Assembly: GCA_033439795.1 (NCBI GenBank)
Contig: JAUTDP010000014.1
Span: forward strand, 806,001-870,000
Length of the DNA stretch: 64,000 nucleotides
Direction: 5' to 3'
Origin: Sordaria brevicollis
Lineage: Eukaryota; Ascomycota; Sordariomycetes; Sordariales; Sordariaceae
The position numbers and the translations under genes are program-made. This document shows positions 1 to 12,400 of this stretch, one piece after another. The notes beneath the pieces were generated by a model. It searched no databases. It saw only the letters and a list, made by a program, of their open reading frames with translations, and was not told the origin of the DNA. Position 1 is the stretch's first letter. Every line of letters starts with the position of its first letter.

Positions 1-1
1 A

Positions 2-295
2 GCGCTCGACGTCCAGCTGGAGGCAGATATAGTTGATGACTCGAAGCGTTGCCCTCTGAACTACTTTGAGTGGTGGAGGAAGGACTATAATCCACATAAG
101 GAGGATGAAGAGAGGGCAGAGGAAGCATTTCGTGAGCTGATAAGAGAGGTTCGGGAGCTGAGTGGAAAGAGATGGAGGTCGAGAGTGGTCCTGCTGGACA
201 GTGATCCGGAGCAAAAGACTCGGTGGCTCGTGGACCTGGAACGGGGCGTTGACAAGGACAAGGTGGATGTGAGCATTGTCGAGATTTCTGTTTGA
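2..295 (+). CDS. C-terminal fragment of an unrecognised protein (97 codons)
   Basis: An open frame enters from the left edge without a start codon and ends at TGA 293-295. The fragment is rich in Glu, Lys, Arg and Trp and reads as a soluble, partly helical protein, with an FEWWRKDYN-like stretch near residue 23 and a hydrophobic end (VDVSIVEISV). It could be the tail of a larger protein or a last exon whose acceptor lies outside the window. I do not recognise a family and assign no function. Support comes from the stop-free frame to the edge and protein-like composition. Confidence 0.55.
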   Translation, partial: ALDVQLEADIVDDSKRCPLNYFEWWRKDYNPHKEDEERAEEAFRELIREVRELSGKRWRSRVVLLDSDPEQKTRWLVDLERGVDKDKVDVSIVEISV

Positions 296-751
296 TGAAT
301 TTTGAGTATGAGTTTAGTATGAAATCTTGGAAGCTTTCAGGCTGTAGATAACGAATGCCATGATGATGATTACGATGTCGTTGAAGAGGACAAACTGGTG
401 GAGATGAAGCTATTCCAGGGAGGACCTTGAAAGTCGAAGGGTCTCATCCGTTGGGTCACTCCCCACTGTTTTCTGTGAGGTCACTGCAGCGAACGGCCCC
501 ACCAATGCGGGACGAGCTCCACGCGCTGCGACTGGACCCCAATTCTTATCGTTCAAGTTCTCCGCCTTTGCAATTGAACCGGCAGAAAAAAATAATCGGG
601 GAAGCCAGCAGTGCAACTCCTTCCTTCCTTCCTTCCCGTTCCCATTTGTGTGTAACGGCCCAACTTATTAGACAAGAACGATCGACCCCCGTTCGATCTT
701 GCCAAAGAAGCTCAATCGCATACCCCACCAACTCACACGAAATCAGCCAAA
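296..751. other. Intergenic: 3' end of left-edge gene and nop6 upstream region
   Basis: About 450 bp between the stop of the partial gene and the Nop6-like start. It should hold the 3' UTR of the first gene and the promoter and leader of the second. A pyrimidine-rich stretch (ccttccttccttcccg) lies near 620-637. Short overlapping frames here do not look coding. Confidence 0.5.
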
Positions 752-2041
752 ATGGGAAAATCCAGCAAAGACTCCAAGAAGCGCTCGCGCACCGCCGAGG
801 AGGATGTCAACTCCATCGCCATCAAAAAGAGCAAGCTCGACGAGGCCGGCACCGCTGAGGTCACCAAGGTTGAGACTGAAACCCCCAAGGTGAAGAAGGA
901 CAAGAAGGACAAGAAGGAAAAGAAGGAGAAGAAGTCCAAGAAGGCCGACGCCGACGCCGACGAGACCACTGAGGAGCCCAAGGAGGAGAAGAAGGAAAAG
1001 AAGGACAAGAAGAAGGACAAGAAGGACAAGAAGGAGAAGAAGGAGAAGGCCGCCGCCGCCGACACCACCGAGGAGAAGTCCGAAAAAACCAAGACCGAGG
1101 AAAAGGCCGACAAGAAGAGCAAGAAGGACAAGAAGAAGGACAAGAAGAACAAGAACAAGGAGGAGACCACCGAGGAGACCAAGGATGAGGAAGCCAACGA
1201 GGAGGAACAGCCCCAACAAAACGGCGCCAAGGGAGCCCGCTTCATCATCTTCGTCGGCAACATGCCATACAGCGTCACGGCCGACCAGATCAAGGAGCAC
1301 TTTGCTTCGGTCCATCCCATCTCGGTCCGCCTGCTCACCCACCGCGACAACCCGACCAAGTCTAAGGGCACGGCGTTTGTCGAATTCGGCCGGTTCGACC
1401 ACATGAAGACGGCCCTCGAGAAATTCCATCACAGCGAGATGTTGGATGATAAGGGCGTGGCGAGGAAGATTAACGTTGAATTGAGGTTTGTCACCCCTTT
1501 CCTTTCGTCTCGTTACTTACCCCTTTCTTCGTCCCTTTCCCCCCTGCTGCAATCCATTTTTCCTACGCTCCCTCCTTCTCTCCCATATCATTTCATACTG
1601 TTCTAGAACACAATACTGACCGAGAATTTCAAAATCAGCGCCGGCGGCGGAGGCAAGACCGCCCACCGCCAAGACAAGATCAAGGAAAAGAACCGCAAGC
1701 TCAACGAGGAGCGTCTGAACCGCCAGCAAAACCAGGAAAAGGCCAAGGCCGAAAAGGCCGCCGCCAAGGCCAACGAGCCGGCCGCGGAGGGTGCTGCCGC
1801 CGCCCCTGTCGAAAGGAACGACGAGGATGCCATCCACCCTTCGAGGAGAGCCCGCGTGGACTTTGACGGTACCGGTAATGGAAACGATGAGGACTATGAT
1901 GATGGCTATAATGGCGGCGGTGGTAGGGGCTTCGGTGGCGGTCGCGGTCGCGGAGGTGGCCGGGGCCGTGGAGGACGTGGTGGAGGTGGTCGTGGTCGTG
2001 GTGGAAGGGGTGGTGGTCGTGGAAGCTACAAGAAGTTCTAG
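752..2041 (+). CDS. nop6: Nop6-like RRM/RGG protein of 40S ribosome assembly
   Basis: Two exons, 752-1485 and 1639-2041, give 378 aa. The 153-nt intron starts GTTTGT, has a TACTGAC branch near 1614-1620 and ends at CAG 1638. Residues 1-160 are Lys/Glu-rich with repeated KKDKKDKK blocks, typical of nucleolar proteins. One RRM follows (about 163-250): RNP2-like FIIFVGNMPY and RNP1-like KGTAFVEF are visible. After the intron come a basic helical stretch and a C-terminal RGG/Gly-rich tail (about 335-374) ending SYKKF. The RRM resembles the Nop6 subfamily, whose yeast member binds pre-rRNA in early small-subunit assembly. A nucleolar role is inferred; other nucleolin-like RRM/RGG proteins are the alternative. 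The ATG sits in an AAAATGG context. Confidence 0.85.
1486..1638 (+). other. Intron of the Nop6-like gene
   Basis: The intron interrupts the gene right after the last RRM strand. Donor GTTTGT, branch TACTGAC and acceptor TCAG are visible. Reading through it would end the protein at 1606; removing it joins the RRM to the RGG tail in frame. Confidence 0.85.
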
Positions 2042-3970
2042 GATGGATGACTAGTTCCTACTGTGTGCCCACGGCTGCGATTGAAGGGGGCCGTCAAACT
2101 GATGACCGGGAAATTTCCGGCTGTTTGGCTAGGGTTCGATATACCCGTTGGTCTCGTCCGGATCTGGAAACGTCTCTGAACCATCATTCCTCTGTGCGTA
2201 CGATTGGATCTCGAGGCTGTCTCTGGTCTAGCCCTGGGACGAGAAAGGCTTCCCGAGCACCTTCACGTTCCGGACAAGCGATGCTTGATGCTCTATCTCC
2301 AGGGCTAGATCCAGCACGCACGTGTCTGGGACTTCGACTACGGCTACGGGCTTGGCTCCGTTGGATTTCGTTGGTGGAGGGGGGCCACTTTACTTTTTCT
2401 TTTTTTTGTTCATGTCATTATATCAGCGCGCTTATTTCCACGTTTCGCTTCATCAGAGATCAAAGAGCGGGAAACGGATTCATATCAAACAACAAATCTT
2501 CAAATTCAGTTCAAGAAGGAGTGGAGAGACCTAGAAGAAGAAGAAGAAGAAGAAGAAGGAAGAACGTTATGATACCCCCTAGACCACAAACGTACTTCTT
2601 CGCATATACCTGTCATCGGACCAAGGTTTTCGATAGATACGGGTTGGGATTAAGAGAGTAGCTGCCATCTCATGTAAATGGTCATATACTGCATGCTGGT
2701 GTCCTCTGTCAATGGTAACTCAATGGTGACATATTATTCTCTTCGTCTCAAGAATTGTCATGAAGTAGCTCTCACAAACCCTTCTTTCGTCACTGCTTGG
2801 TCTTATGCTTATCATGAAGTAAGCTCTTCTCCTACACCAGCTCCAAGAAAGAAGGAAAATGAAAGAAGGGGAGGCTCGAACGAATGACATGATACCTGAA
2901 TACAGTACTACAGAAACTCTGCAGTAAAGAGAAGAAGTGCCGTAAAGTACGGACGTTTCGTGAAGGAGAATTGATTGCCTGCAACCTCGTTTTGAGTCGT
3001 CTCATCTGCCTAGCTTGGGTCTCCTTTATTTCCATCCTTTCTCCATTCATGGTGGTGCGGGATCTGATTTATTGTCCGAAAAGACCGTTAACTGGACTGA
3101 ATTGACTAGCTTGGAAATGAAAACAGAGAGATACGATGGAAGAGTCTCGGTTGATTAGCGTAAGCAAATCTGTATGAATGGTCAAGACACGGAAGGCATT
3201 TGAATCACAACTTGATCTCGACTACTTTGCATCGGACTCCCTTAATCTACTCTACCAAACTACGACTGCGACCCTCCCTCCCGTCTGTACTCCTCGTCCT
3301 GCTCCTGTCATGTTGTCGCCTCTCGGTTTAAACCCTCACGCCAGATCCTCCCTTCCCTCAACATTTCTTCTCAACTCTTTCTGTATATCTTTTCTACTCG
3401 AACGAGAGAAATTGTATCAAGACCCGACACACCTGACATGCCCGAGCCATCCCCTAGTCCCTGTCCCCTTGCTTATACCAGCCCAATGCTGACTCATCTC
3501 GCCAGCCTTCCCCCATATACCCATAAACCTGAAAAAGGAGTGTCGTCGCGTGTTATAGGCCTCGCCCACCCCTGCCCGTTACGTGGATGATGGTCACACT
3601 AGCTGCATCGTATGGCACTAGATAAGATCGTATCGTTCCACTTTCTGCTCTTTCTGTTCGGGTAGTAGTAGATGTAGGATAGATCCAAAAAATATGATAA
3701 AAGACGGTAAAAAAGCGAAAACCAGCTTGCGAGTTTATTTCGAGAGACGATCGGAACAACCAGGAAAAAGAGAATCTTCATCAACATGTAATTATGTCCG
3801 CCGGGTATAGATGGTGTCCCCTCGCAATTATCCCCATGGAACACCCTGTTGTTCTGTGTTGCTGGTGTCAAAGCGTGCGTGCGTTGTGATATGGCTTCGT
3901 GAGCGTCGGTGTGGTGTTGTGATGATGGTATGTCTGGTTCGGTTTCGGTTGGTTATGGTGGTATAATTAA
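2042..3970. other. Gene-free interval between convergent nop6-like and rac genes
   Basis: About 1.9 kb holding the 3' UTR of the Nop6-like gene, spacer and the 3' UTR of rac. A T-rich stretch (2393-2408) and a GAA microsatellite (2533-2559) are visible. A 204-codon frame at 2047-2661 directly follows the Nop6-like stop, but its composition is arbitrary and part of its tail is the microsatellite. I see no gene. Confidence 0.6.
2533..2559 (+). repeat. (AGA)n microsatellite
   Basis: About nine uninterrupted AGA/GAA triplets in the interval downstream of the Nop6-like gene. It would be prone to length variation between strains. Confidence 0.9.
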
Positions 3971-5082
<1,112 letters not shown>

Positions 5083-7644
5083 TGTGTGAATGGCTGGGGA
5101 TGTTGTTTTGGGGGTGGGATTGGTATTGGTATTAGGGATTCGTGATTAAGAATCGTGTATGTCGTTGTAGTCGATGCGAAAGCAGCAAGCAGTGACGGAT
5201 CGAAGTGGCAGAAAGTGTCTGGGATTGTACAGAAAAAAAAGGGTTGGGTCGGTCGGTGCAATCGGTTGAGGTTGGCAGGTGCGGTGCACTTGTGGACTTC
5301 CGTTGTGTGTGTGTGGTGCAGTGTGCACTGGTCAACGGAAGTGGCCCTGGTGGTCCTGTCCTCCAGTCGTTCAAGAGGCGGGAAGCGGGCGGAGACAGGG
5401 AGTAGGCTGGGAATTCGCCCTGGGTCGCGCCTGGACTGGGCGCCCATAGAGTGCAGTGGTTGGGTCAACTTGGGTGGTGTCGCTGGCTGGTCGCTGCCAT
5501 TCGTGCCGTTGTAGCCCCGTTACTGGTCAGTGCTTGGATGCTCAAGAAGACGGGTCCAGGGTTACGGCTGTTACTGTCTCACGGTCTAGGAAGTAGCTTC
5601 TTTGTGACGCTGGAGTCGCTGCTTGTACGTCTCACCATTGGTCTCTTTTATTGATGACAGTCTTATCGCAGTCTTTGGGATTCTGAGTACCTCTACTTGT
5701 CGTGGTAAAAGAGCGAGATATTGTCTCATGGTTAAAGACTCAGTTGGTTGAGCCGATTTAACGATTTTATCTCATCACAGTGTATAGGAGGACGAAGCGC
5801 TAACCTTCAGTCACTAACACAAAATCACAAATAGCGCGCTTTATAGCACAAGTCCAGATAACATCTGAAGAAGACCGCTAATATCAAGGGGAATGCGCAC
5901 TGTTCTTCTTCCAACTGCAAGTGGCGGCGTGGCGGGGGAAGTCGCACTGAACTGAACAAGGGCAGCCCGTTTCTATGGTGATTGAAGCTGAGTGGAGCGC
6001 TGTTAGCCTTCCAGATTCCATCATTCCTTCAAAAGGTGCCATCACTTTTCTGTTGGCGGCATAGAATTCGATTGGGGAGTTGGCCAAAGTCTATCAAGAC
6101 CTCGGCGTCAAATGTTTCAACCCTTTCGCTATTTTCTTTACCACAAGCAACATACATCTGAGTACAGGTAATGTTGGGGACATTTCCTGTGGATGGCCTC
6201 CTCTAGCAACGCGCGCTAATAAATCCATATCAGGGGCTTTATTGTTGCAAAAGTCTTGGCATTCGGAGGATAGGGGAAACATTGCCCGGTGACCGAGTTC
6301 ATCCGTTCAAACCTTTGACAGGACAGAATGGAGAGAGAGGATGAAGTCAACTGTTGGTGATATCATCGCAGAGTTGTTATTGTACAGCGGCACCGCATGC
6401 TGTTGGATATTCCACTTGCCGGCACAAAGGTTTCAGCTCAACTTCAGGACAAACAACAGCGCTTCTGTGTGGAGCAATGATGCTGCTGTCATCGAGACGT
6501 TGAACGTCTACGGCCATTAACAGATATCCATCGGCTGAAAGAGAAAAGACGGCGGATGGATGCGTCTGAGATTCGGCTCTTGAAGCACAATCTGTAACAT
6601 ATTTCCAGTCAGAGCAACCGCCAAGAGGGCAAGTCACTGAAAGTCAAGCCATGGACAGGCACGAGGCTATGGACATTGTTGTATGGGGACCCCCTGATTC
6701 GTTTTTGGACCATTTCACCTGTGACAACCTAACGCCAGAATGGGCCTTATAGAACTGCGTGATATTGAAGTGACTGATCACAACGAAAGCACTCACATCG
6801 TTATCGATACTATCACTACATATCAACAGCGGCCATGATAGTCCCCTTACCGGAACCTTTCGTCCTGTTTTGGCGGTGTGTCGCCGAAGCAAGCCCTGGA
6901 CCGTACAACGGTCAACGGAACGGGAGCCTTGTACGCAGTAAACCGCAGTCTCCGAAGGATCATGACGTAGTTTTAATGTCCTCAAAAATAAACGAAGATT
7001 GTTACTAACACCGTCCATCACTCCGCTTTCCCGAGAGTACGGACGAGTCCAAGACAAGTTGAGCAATACAAGCGAGAGCTTTTTGCAGAACGGAAACACA
7101 CGACGGGAGCAACACAAGATCAGCACCGGATGTTCACTGGTGGAGAATGATCCAAGGGGCAAAGTCCCTGCCTGGCCCGGACGTTGATGGCCGAGCGTCG
7201 GGCACACCCGCCCCACTCTAACGGAAATGTGGGGTAGCTTCAACAGCTGAACAGCACTCAAGGAAAAAGCGGGGCCGATCAATCAACGCCAGTTGTTTCC
7301 ATTTGCGAAAGTGCGCCCGTTCATCAATTGGCAATCAATCAAGCACCGCAACTCGAGCAAAGCCGAAACGCGTCGTCGCGTCTGTCCTCCGAACATCGTC
7401 ATCGGGTTCACAACGCCGACCTACTGGCCGACATTTGCCAATTCGCAGTAACATAACCTTTTCGCACTACAATTCACGACAGCTCGAGGTTTGCGACTTT
7501 ACTTCGGCGCACTTGAACACCAACCTGACTATCACTACCACCATCACCGACCCCATCGCATCCAATCGCATTACAACAAATCCTCAGTTGTCAATCGAGG
7601 GGACTCAAATCACCACCGGCCCGGCCAGGCCTCTCCCACCCAAA
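5083..7644. other. Divergent intergenic region between rac and CENP-T
   Basis: About 2.6 kb containing the promoters and leaders of two divergently transcribed genes. A CA/GT-rich stretch and an A8 run lie at 5228-5330. A tRNA-like string at 5735-5760 lacks the rest of a tRNA. A 212-codon minus-strand frame (6644-7282) has no recognisable features. I support no gene here. Confidence 0.55.
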
Positions 7645-9499
7645 ATGGCCGACAACAACCCACCACAACAACTCACCCGAACGCCCTCCAAACCCTCCTC
7701 CTCACAAATCCCTGTCCGAACCACTCCCGGCGTCCCAACCCTCCCCCGACCCGCCTACACACCTGGCCCATCTCGCACCCCGCGCCTCCTCTCCGCGCAC
7801 AACACGCCCAATCCCAACGCCACGCCCCACGTCCGCGCCGCCTACCGCGCCATCGACTCCCGGCGCGCCGCCATTCTCACGCCTCACCACCGCGCCCGCC
7901 GTCGCTCCCTGCGCGAAGCCCGCGAAACGCCCCGCAATTTCCTGCTACAGCTCGGAAAAGTGCTCGCCCCAAAAACGGAGAGGATACCTAGCAGTTCTTC
8001 CAGTCCCGGGTCTGCACTTTCTGGTCAACAACAACAGCAACAGGAGGAGGGGGATACGTCAGAAGAATTAACCTTTGACATTTCCACCCGAAGTCGATAC
8101 GGCGATGATGACGATGAGGAGCTGCCTAAGCGGCCTCGCCTCAGTTTGGCACCGGAGGGAGAGGATTGGGATGATGACGATGACGAACTACCGCAACCTC
8201 ATCGCAGCGCCGGATTGGAAGATCTAACGGAGAATTTCACGGTGCAGAGTATTGAGTTACCAAGAAGGGTGGATCCGGAGAGGGATGGAAGATTAAGGGA
8301 TTCGATGGGGAGACTGAGTGATTTTCCGCAGCAGGTTCAGCCTAGTGATGGGATTGACTCGGGATTCTTTCCACCTGCACCGATGGATGATGATGAATTC
8401 GGAAACGCCGAGGATAGAATCCCGGATGAGTTCAGCAGGTTGGATTCGGACGAGACGAGACGAAGGGAGACAATTGGGCATGAAGGAAACCTCGGATTGC
8501 TAGGAGCGGGAGGGAGGGATAGTGATTTCCATATCGAGGTTCCCCTGGGGATGGATGAGAGTACGACGACTTTCATGATCAACTCTCCTACGAGGCAGTT
8601 TGAGATGGGGCAGGCTTCCGAGGCTGCGGCAACTAGTGGTCAGGGTGGTGGGTTTGCCGAGTTGATGGATCAGAGAAGCGACAGTTACGACGATAACGAC
8701 AATGGGCCGATGACATTTGGCGATTACGATAATAACGACGACGGGATGGGCATGGATTTGGACAACCGCGAGCAGGAAGGTTCGGACGAAGAGATGATGA
8801 CGAGGAACTACACACCAATACGGGCTGGGAGGGCATCAATATCAGCTTCAGCATTAGCTTCGGCGGCAGCAGCACGGGAAAGGCTTGGATTCTTCCGCGA
8901 AGAGGGAGGCGAACGGGGCGGGTTTTCAAAGATCAAAGCCACGAAAAAGATCTCCAAACACGGCATAGAGTACACTTCTCTACCTCCCGCCATGGTCAAG
9001 AGGCTGGCGCAAACGTTTGCCAAGACGAGCGGTGCAAAGGGCAACATATCGCCTGAAGCGCTCAAGGCCATTATGCAAGCCTCGGACTGGTTTTTCGAGC
9101 AGCTGGGAGATGACTTGTCGGCGTACGCGAAGCATGCGCATCGAAAGACGATTGATATGAGTGATATGCTCACTTTGATGAAGAGGTATGTTGTATTCAT
9201 TGTCTCCCCGGGTATCCTTTCCTTTTTTTTGTATATCCTATATGATGGGTATTTTGGACATTTCTCCATGCTATTGTACACGACGACGTGGTGGGCTGGG
9301 CTGACTTACTTTGTGTCTCCAAAAAAGACAACGTCAGACCAACGCCCAAACCACTCCATTCGCTTTGGCGCAGCGATACCTTCCTAGAGAGCTTCTCCAG
9401 GAATTGAGGATGACGCCACCCGTACCGACCAAAAAGCGCCGAAAGGCTGCGACGTCTAGCCGTCTTGAGGCTATGGGCGAGGATGAAGAGGTGACGTGA
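7645..9499 (+). CDS. CENP-T, histone-fold protein of the inner kinetochore (Cnn1 family)
   Basis: Two exons, 7645-9185 and 9328-9499, give 570 aa. The intron has donor GTATGT, a GCTGAC branch and acceptor AAG 9327. The C-terminus (about 435-540) reads as a CENP-T histone fold with its extra helices: SLPPAMVKRLAQTFAK, HRKTIDMSDMLTLMKRQRQ and RYLPRELLQEL parallel vertebrate CENP-T. The rest is disordered and acidic, with a TPRNFLLQLGKV motif near residue 94 that resembles the TPR-type phospho-motifs of CENP-T N-termini that contact Ndc80. CENP-T pairs with CENP-W at centromeres and recruits the KMN network; that role is from family knowledge. The frame is open further upstream to 7303, but the first ATG is at 7645, in a CAAAATGG context. 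The gene ends 79 bp from the oppositely oriented SHY1 gene. Confidence 0.88.
9186..9327 (+). other. Intron of the CENP-T gene
   Basis: This 142-nt intron splits an Arg codon inside the conserved LMKRQRQ stretch. Donor GTATGT, branch GCTGAC near 9300 and acceptor AAG are visible. The splice restores the C-terminal helices of the CENP-T fold. Confidence 0.85.
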
Positions 9500-9578
9500 A
9501 AGTGCTTGTTCACACACCCAGTCACGAAGCAAAGCAGAGCTATCCTTACCCACCCATCTCACAACATCACAGCATCTT

Positions 9579-10858
9579 TTACCAACCCTTGTTCATCTTG
9601 ACACGCTTGGTAATGCTGTTGGAGGGCTTTTTGACCACGAGCCAGAACATGATGGAGGTGGCAGCAGCGAGACCGTACCTAAGTATGTGTTAGCGAAATC
9701 GCAATACCGCAGGGTACGCCGAGGAAGGCAACGGAGGAGTCAACTGTCGTTGAGACATACCATGTAAAGATGTACTGCGCGTGGTTGTTGCGGAGGTTAA
9801 CCTCGGCAACTCTGCCGATAGGAATACCACGAGCCTCGTAGTCGTAGTAGGTCATGATATCGGGGACTGTCGCACATAGCATACGTTAGTATCGTGCCCA
9901 GCCAGAGTAGCCATAGCAAAAACAACAGAAGATACCCACCAATAGTCTGCTCAATCCACACCGGCTGACTGCCCGTCAACTCAGCCATCTGCTTCACATC
10001 CGGGAAGTAAAACTCGCCAATATCCGGCCTGTTTTCCGGCGTAAACATGTTCTTCTTCCACGGCTCTCTCAGCATGCCCTCCACGCGCACCTTCTCGCCC
10101 GGCCGCACTGAATCGGGCCTCGTCTTCTGGTCGGCAAACTTCTTGCTCACCCAGCCCCTGTTGACCAGAACTTTTGCGCCGGGATCATCACCTCTCTCCA
10201 GGGGGGTGACAACCATAAACCCTTGCTCGCCCTCGCGCATGCGCGGCCCGATCAGCATTTCCTGGTCGTGACGGTACACGCCCTCGGCGTAGACGCGGCG
10301 GTAGTCGAAGTCGGCGATGGCGTTGGGGTCGACTCGCGGTGGGAGCGGGAGGGGGTCGCGGATGATGCGGTCTTCGCATTTGGCGATCAACTCGGTCTTC
10401 CATTTTAGGCGGTATACTTGCCAGGTGCCGAGGAAGAGGGCGGTGATGGGGATGATGGCTGTTGTGTGACCAGAAGGTTAGTTATGTTGTTGAGACGGAA
10501 GGAATATTGTGGTCACGGTGACATGGGATGAGAGATGTACGTATGTGGTGGAATTGGAAAACGTACCGAGAATAATCAACCCCTTGCCATGTCTCCTGCC
10601 GGTCCGGACCAGCTCGGAAGGGTTGTCGACAATGGAAGTGAAGTTCGGGTCGTCGCCTGGTTGGGCAGAAGCTCGGCGCTTGGAAGAGGTTGTGAATTGC
10701 CGGCGGGGGGTGGTCTTGGAGGTGAATCTAGCTGCTGTCGTGAAGCGTGGTACTGGTTGTCTGGGGAGGATGATTCTCTGAGCTGCCACTGCTTTCTTTC
10801 CTAAGCTCTGCTGCGACGTGCGCAGGAGGCATTGGAAGATGCTCCCGCTGGCCGCCAT
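9579..10858 (-). CDS. shy1: SURF1/Shy1 cytochrome c oxidase assembly factor
   Basis: Four exons on the minus strand (10858-10567, 10458-9940, 9866-9761, 9678-9579) encode 338 aa. The N-terminus is Arg/Ser/Gln-rich without acids, as expected for a mitochondrial presequence. A first membrane segment (about 92-112) ends in the SURF1 signature FLGTWQVYRLKWK. The intermembrane-space domain carries NRGWVSKKF and GEFYFPDV. The C-terminal membrane segment (about 307-322) begins after RNNHAQYIFTWYG, another family signature. SURF1/Shy1 proteins sit in the inner mitochondrial membrane and help insert haem and mature Cox1. Length fits the family. Each junction preserves frame and hits conserved residues. 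The third intron is 82 nt, the second 73 nt. Confidence 0.95.
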
Positions 10859-11782
10859 TGTTTCTCGGTTCGTCGGTTCGTCGGTTCGTCGATCGGTCGG
10901 GTCGGATGTTTGGTCGATCGGCTGTAGAAATGTGGTGGTGGTGGCCGAGGTGAAGGAGACGGGCAGACAGGCTGTTGTGCTATCGACAAAACACAACCAG
11001 CATGCAGTGACGAAAACAGAAGCTGGGGAAAGCTGCGGACGGAACTTCGTCACAGGAAAGTTCTCGGTGGAGCTGCTGTTTTGCTCCGATTAAACTTCTG
11101 GGATGCCCCACTGTGTGAGTGTGGGGCGTTTCCATCCTCCATCCGAACGGCCGGGGCCGCTGCAGTTTCTGAGGTTTCTCCACTAAAAGGCTTGGCGGCC
11201 AGGGGTCGTGTAAGTGGTTGTTGGGTGGGGGTCATTTTGATATTTGAAGACTACAAACACCTTGATGGTTCATGGATAGCAAAGTCCAAGTGCTGTGTGT
11301 AACATGGATATTCTCCTTGGATATCCAGATTTTTAGTTGATCATACAGACTTGTTTCTATGGAGGTGATTAGTGACTCCTCCCTACTGCGCAGTGAAGCA
11401 CATTACGCAGCTTCCATGTATAGGTTGTGAGCTCTGGCGAGAGCAACCGCCAGGGGAGGCCTCGTGACAGACATGCGAGGCTCTACTGTAAGGTTTCTAA
11501 ACAAAAAAGCAAGAGAACTGTGATGGTGGATAAGGCAGCACTTCTCATTCTCAAACAGCTTCCATTGTAAGTGCCGAAGAAAGACATCCCTCAAAGCAAA
11601 GAACCATAGTGCACCTGCCATCTTCGGTTTCCGGTGGACCACAAACCAGACATCGAAGACATCTGTCAAGGCAGGCCTTGTCTAGCTCTGTCCGTCTTTC
11701 AAATCAGACAAAGCATCCATCAACAAATATCACCACTTACTACCACCACACATAGGGTGCTCAACTCGACCAATAGGCCAGT
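10859..11782. other. Divergent promoter region between SHY1 and the 205-aa gene
   Basis: About 920 bp shared by two divergently oriented genes. It must hold both promoters and leaders. I see no further coding frame and no clear TATA box that I would stake a claim on. Confidence 0.5.
10866..10889 (+). repeat. Three tandem 8-bp units in the SHY1 leader
   Basis: Three perfect copies of CGGTTCGT lie only 8 nt upstream of the SHY1 start codon, so they are probably transcribed as part of its leader. No function is known to me. Confidence 0.8.
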
Positions 11783-12400
11783 ATGTCGTCTCTAGGCGCA
11801 ACCAGATTCACCACCCTCGCGAGCTATGCCTCGTCCACACCGGGTGATGGTCAAGAGCCACGCGCCATCAACGTCCCCGGAGCATTTCCCGATACGGCCA
11901 CACGCCCAACTACCACGATCGAGACCACAGACCTCCCACTGTATGCGGCAAACGGATCACCACCTCCCTCCGCCAACAAAATGAACAAATACACCCCCTC
12001 GACACCTTCTCGTAACATCCACAACCCAGCCAACGTCCACAACCCGGCCAACAATCCTCCAGCTACCCCCATCAACACCCCTGGAAGCACACCCAACCCT
12101 ATCCGCCCTCGCACGGCAACCCAACGATTCGCCCTCCTCCCCCAGCTTGAGAGCGGCGACGCCCACAGTTCATCATCCACTTCCTCCTCCGTCCGCGACT
12201 ACGACATCGAAACCGGAACAGGCCATCAGGCAGTCCAAGAGAACGACGAAGAAGAGCTCGGCTGGAAGGACGCGTACGAGGTCATGATCAAGTTGCCCCT
12301 AAGGGGGTTGGCGGCGTGGATGGCTAGGACGGGAATGGCAGTGACCGGCAAGAGGAGGAACAGGAATCAGAACGAGGCCGATGGGGATGGGGTTGTTTAA
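11783..12400 (+). CDS. Hypothetical Pro/Thr/Asn-rich protein, 205 aa
   Basis: A single uninterrupted frame starts at ATG 11783 and stops at TAA 12398-12400. Most of the protein is disordered and rich in Pro, Thr, Asn and Ser, with short NPAN repeats near residues 80-90. The last third changes character: an acidic run (ENDEEELGWKD) followed by an amphipathic stretch KLPLRGLAAWMARTGM and a basic tail. Third positions are C-rich as in the neighbouring conserved genes, which argues for real coding. No signal peptide or membrane segment is obvious. I recognise no family. It is divergent from SHY1 and convergent with the 523-aa membrane protein gene. Confidence 0.65.
   Translation: MSSLGATRFTTLASYASSTPGDGQEPRAINVPGAFPDTATRPTTTIETTDLPLYAANGSPPPSANKMNKYTPSTPSRNIHNPANVHNPANNPPATPINTPGSTPNPIRPRTATQRFALLPQLESGDAHSSSSTSSSVRDYDIETGTGHQAVQENDEEELGWKDAYEVMIKLPLRGLAAWMARTGMAVTGKRRNRNQNEADGDGVV

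Noticed and set aside
733..1432. Long minus-strand frames opposite the Nop6-like gene
   Set aside because: They are Leu/Ser/Phe-rich mirror images of the Lys/Glu repeat and have no independent features.
2047..2661. 204-codon + frame directly after the Nop6-like stop
   Set aside because: Arbitrary composition; its end is a GAA microsatellite (RRRRRR); best read as 3' flank.
5730..5790. tRNA-like string GACTCAGTTGGTTGAGC
   Set aside because: It resembles an A box and D arm, but no T arm, B box or acceptor stem can be found at the right distance.
6644..7282. 212-codon minus-strand frame
   Set aside because: No domain, low-quality composition, and it lies in a divergent promoter region.
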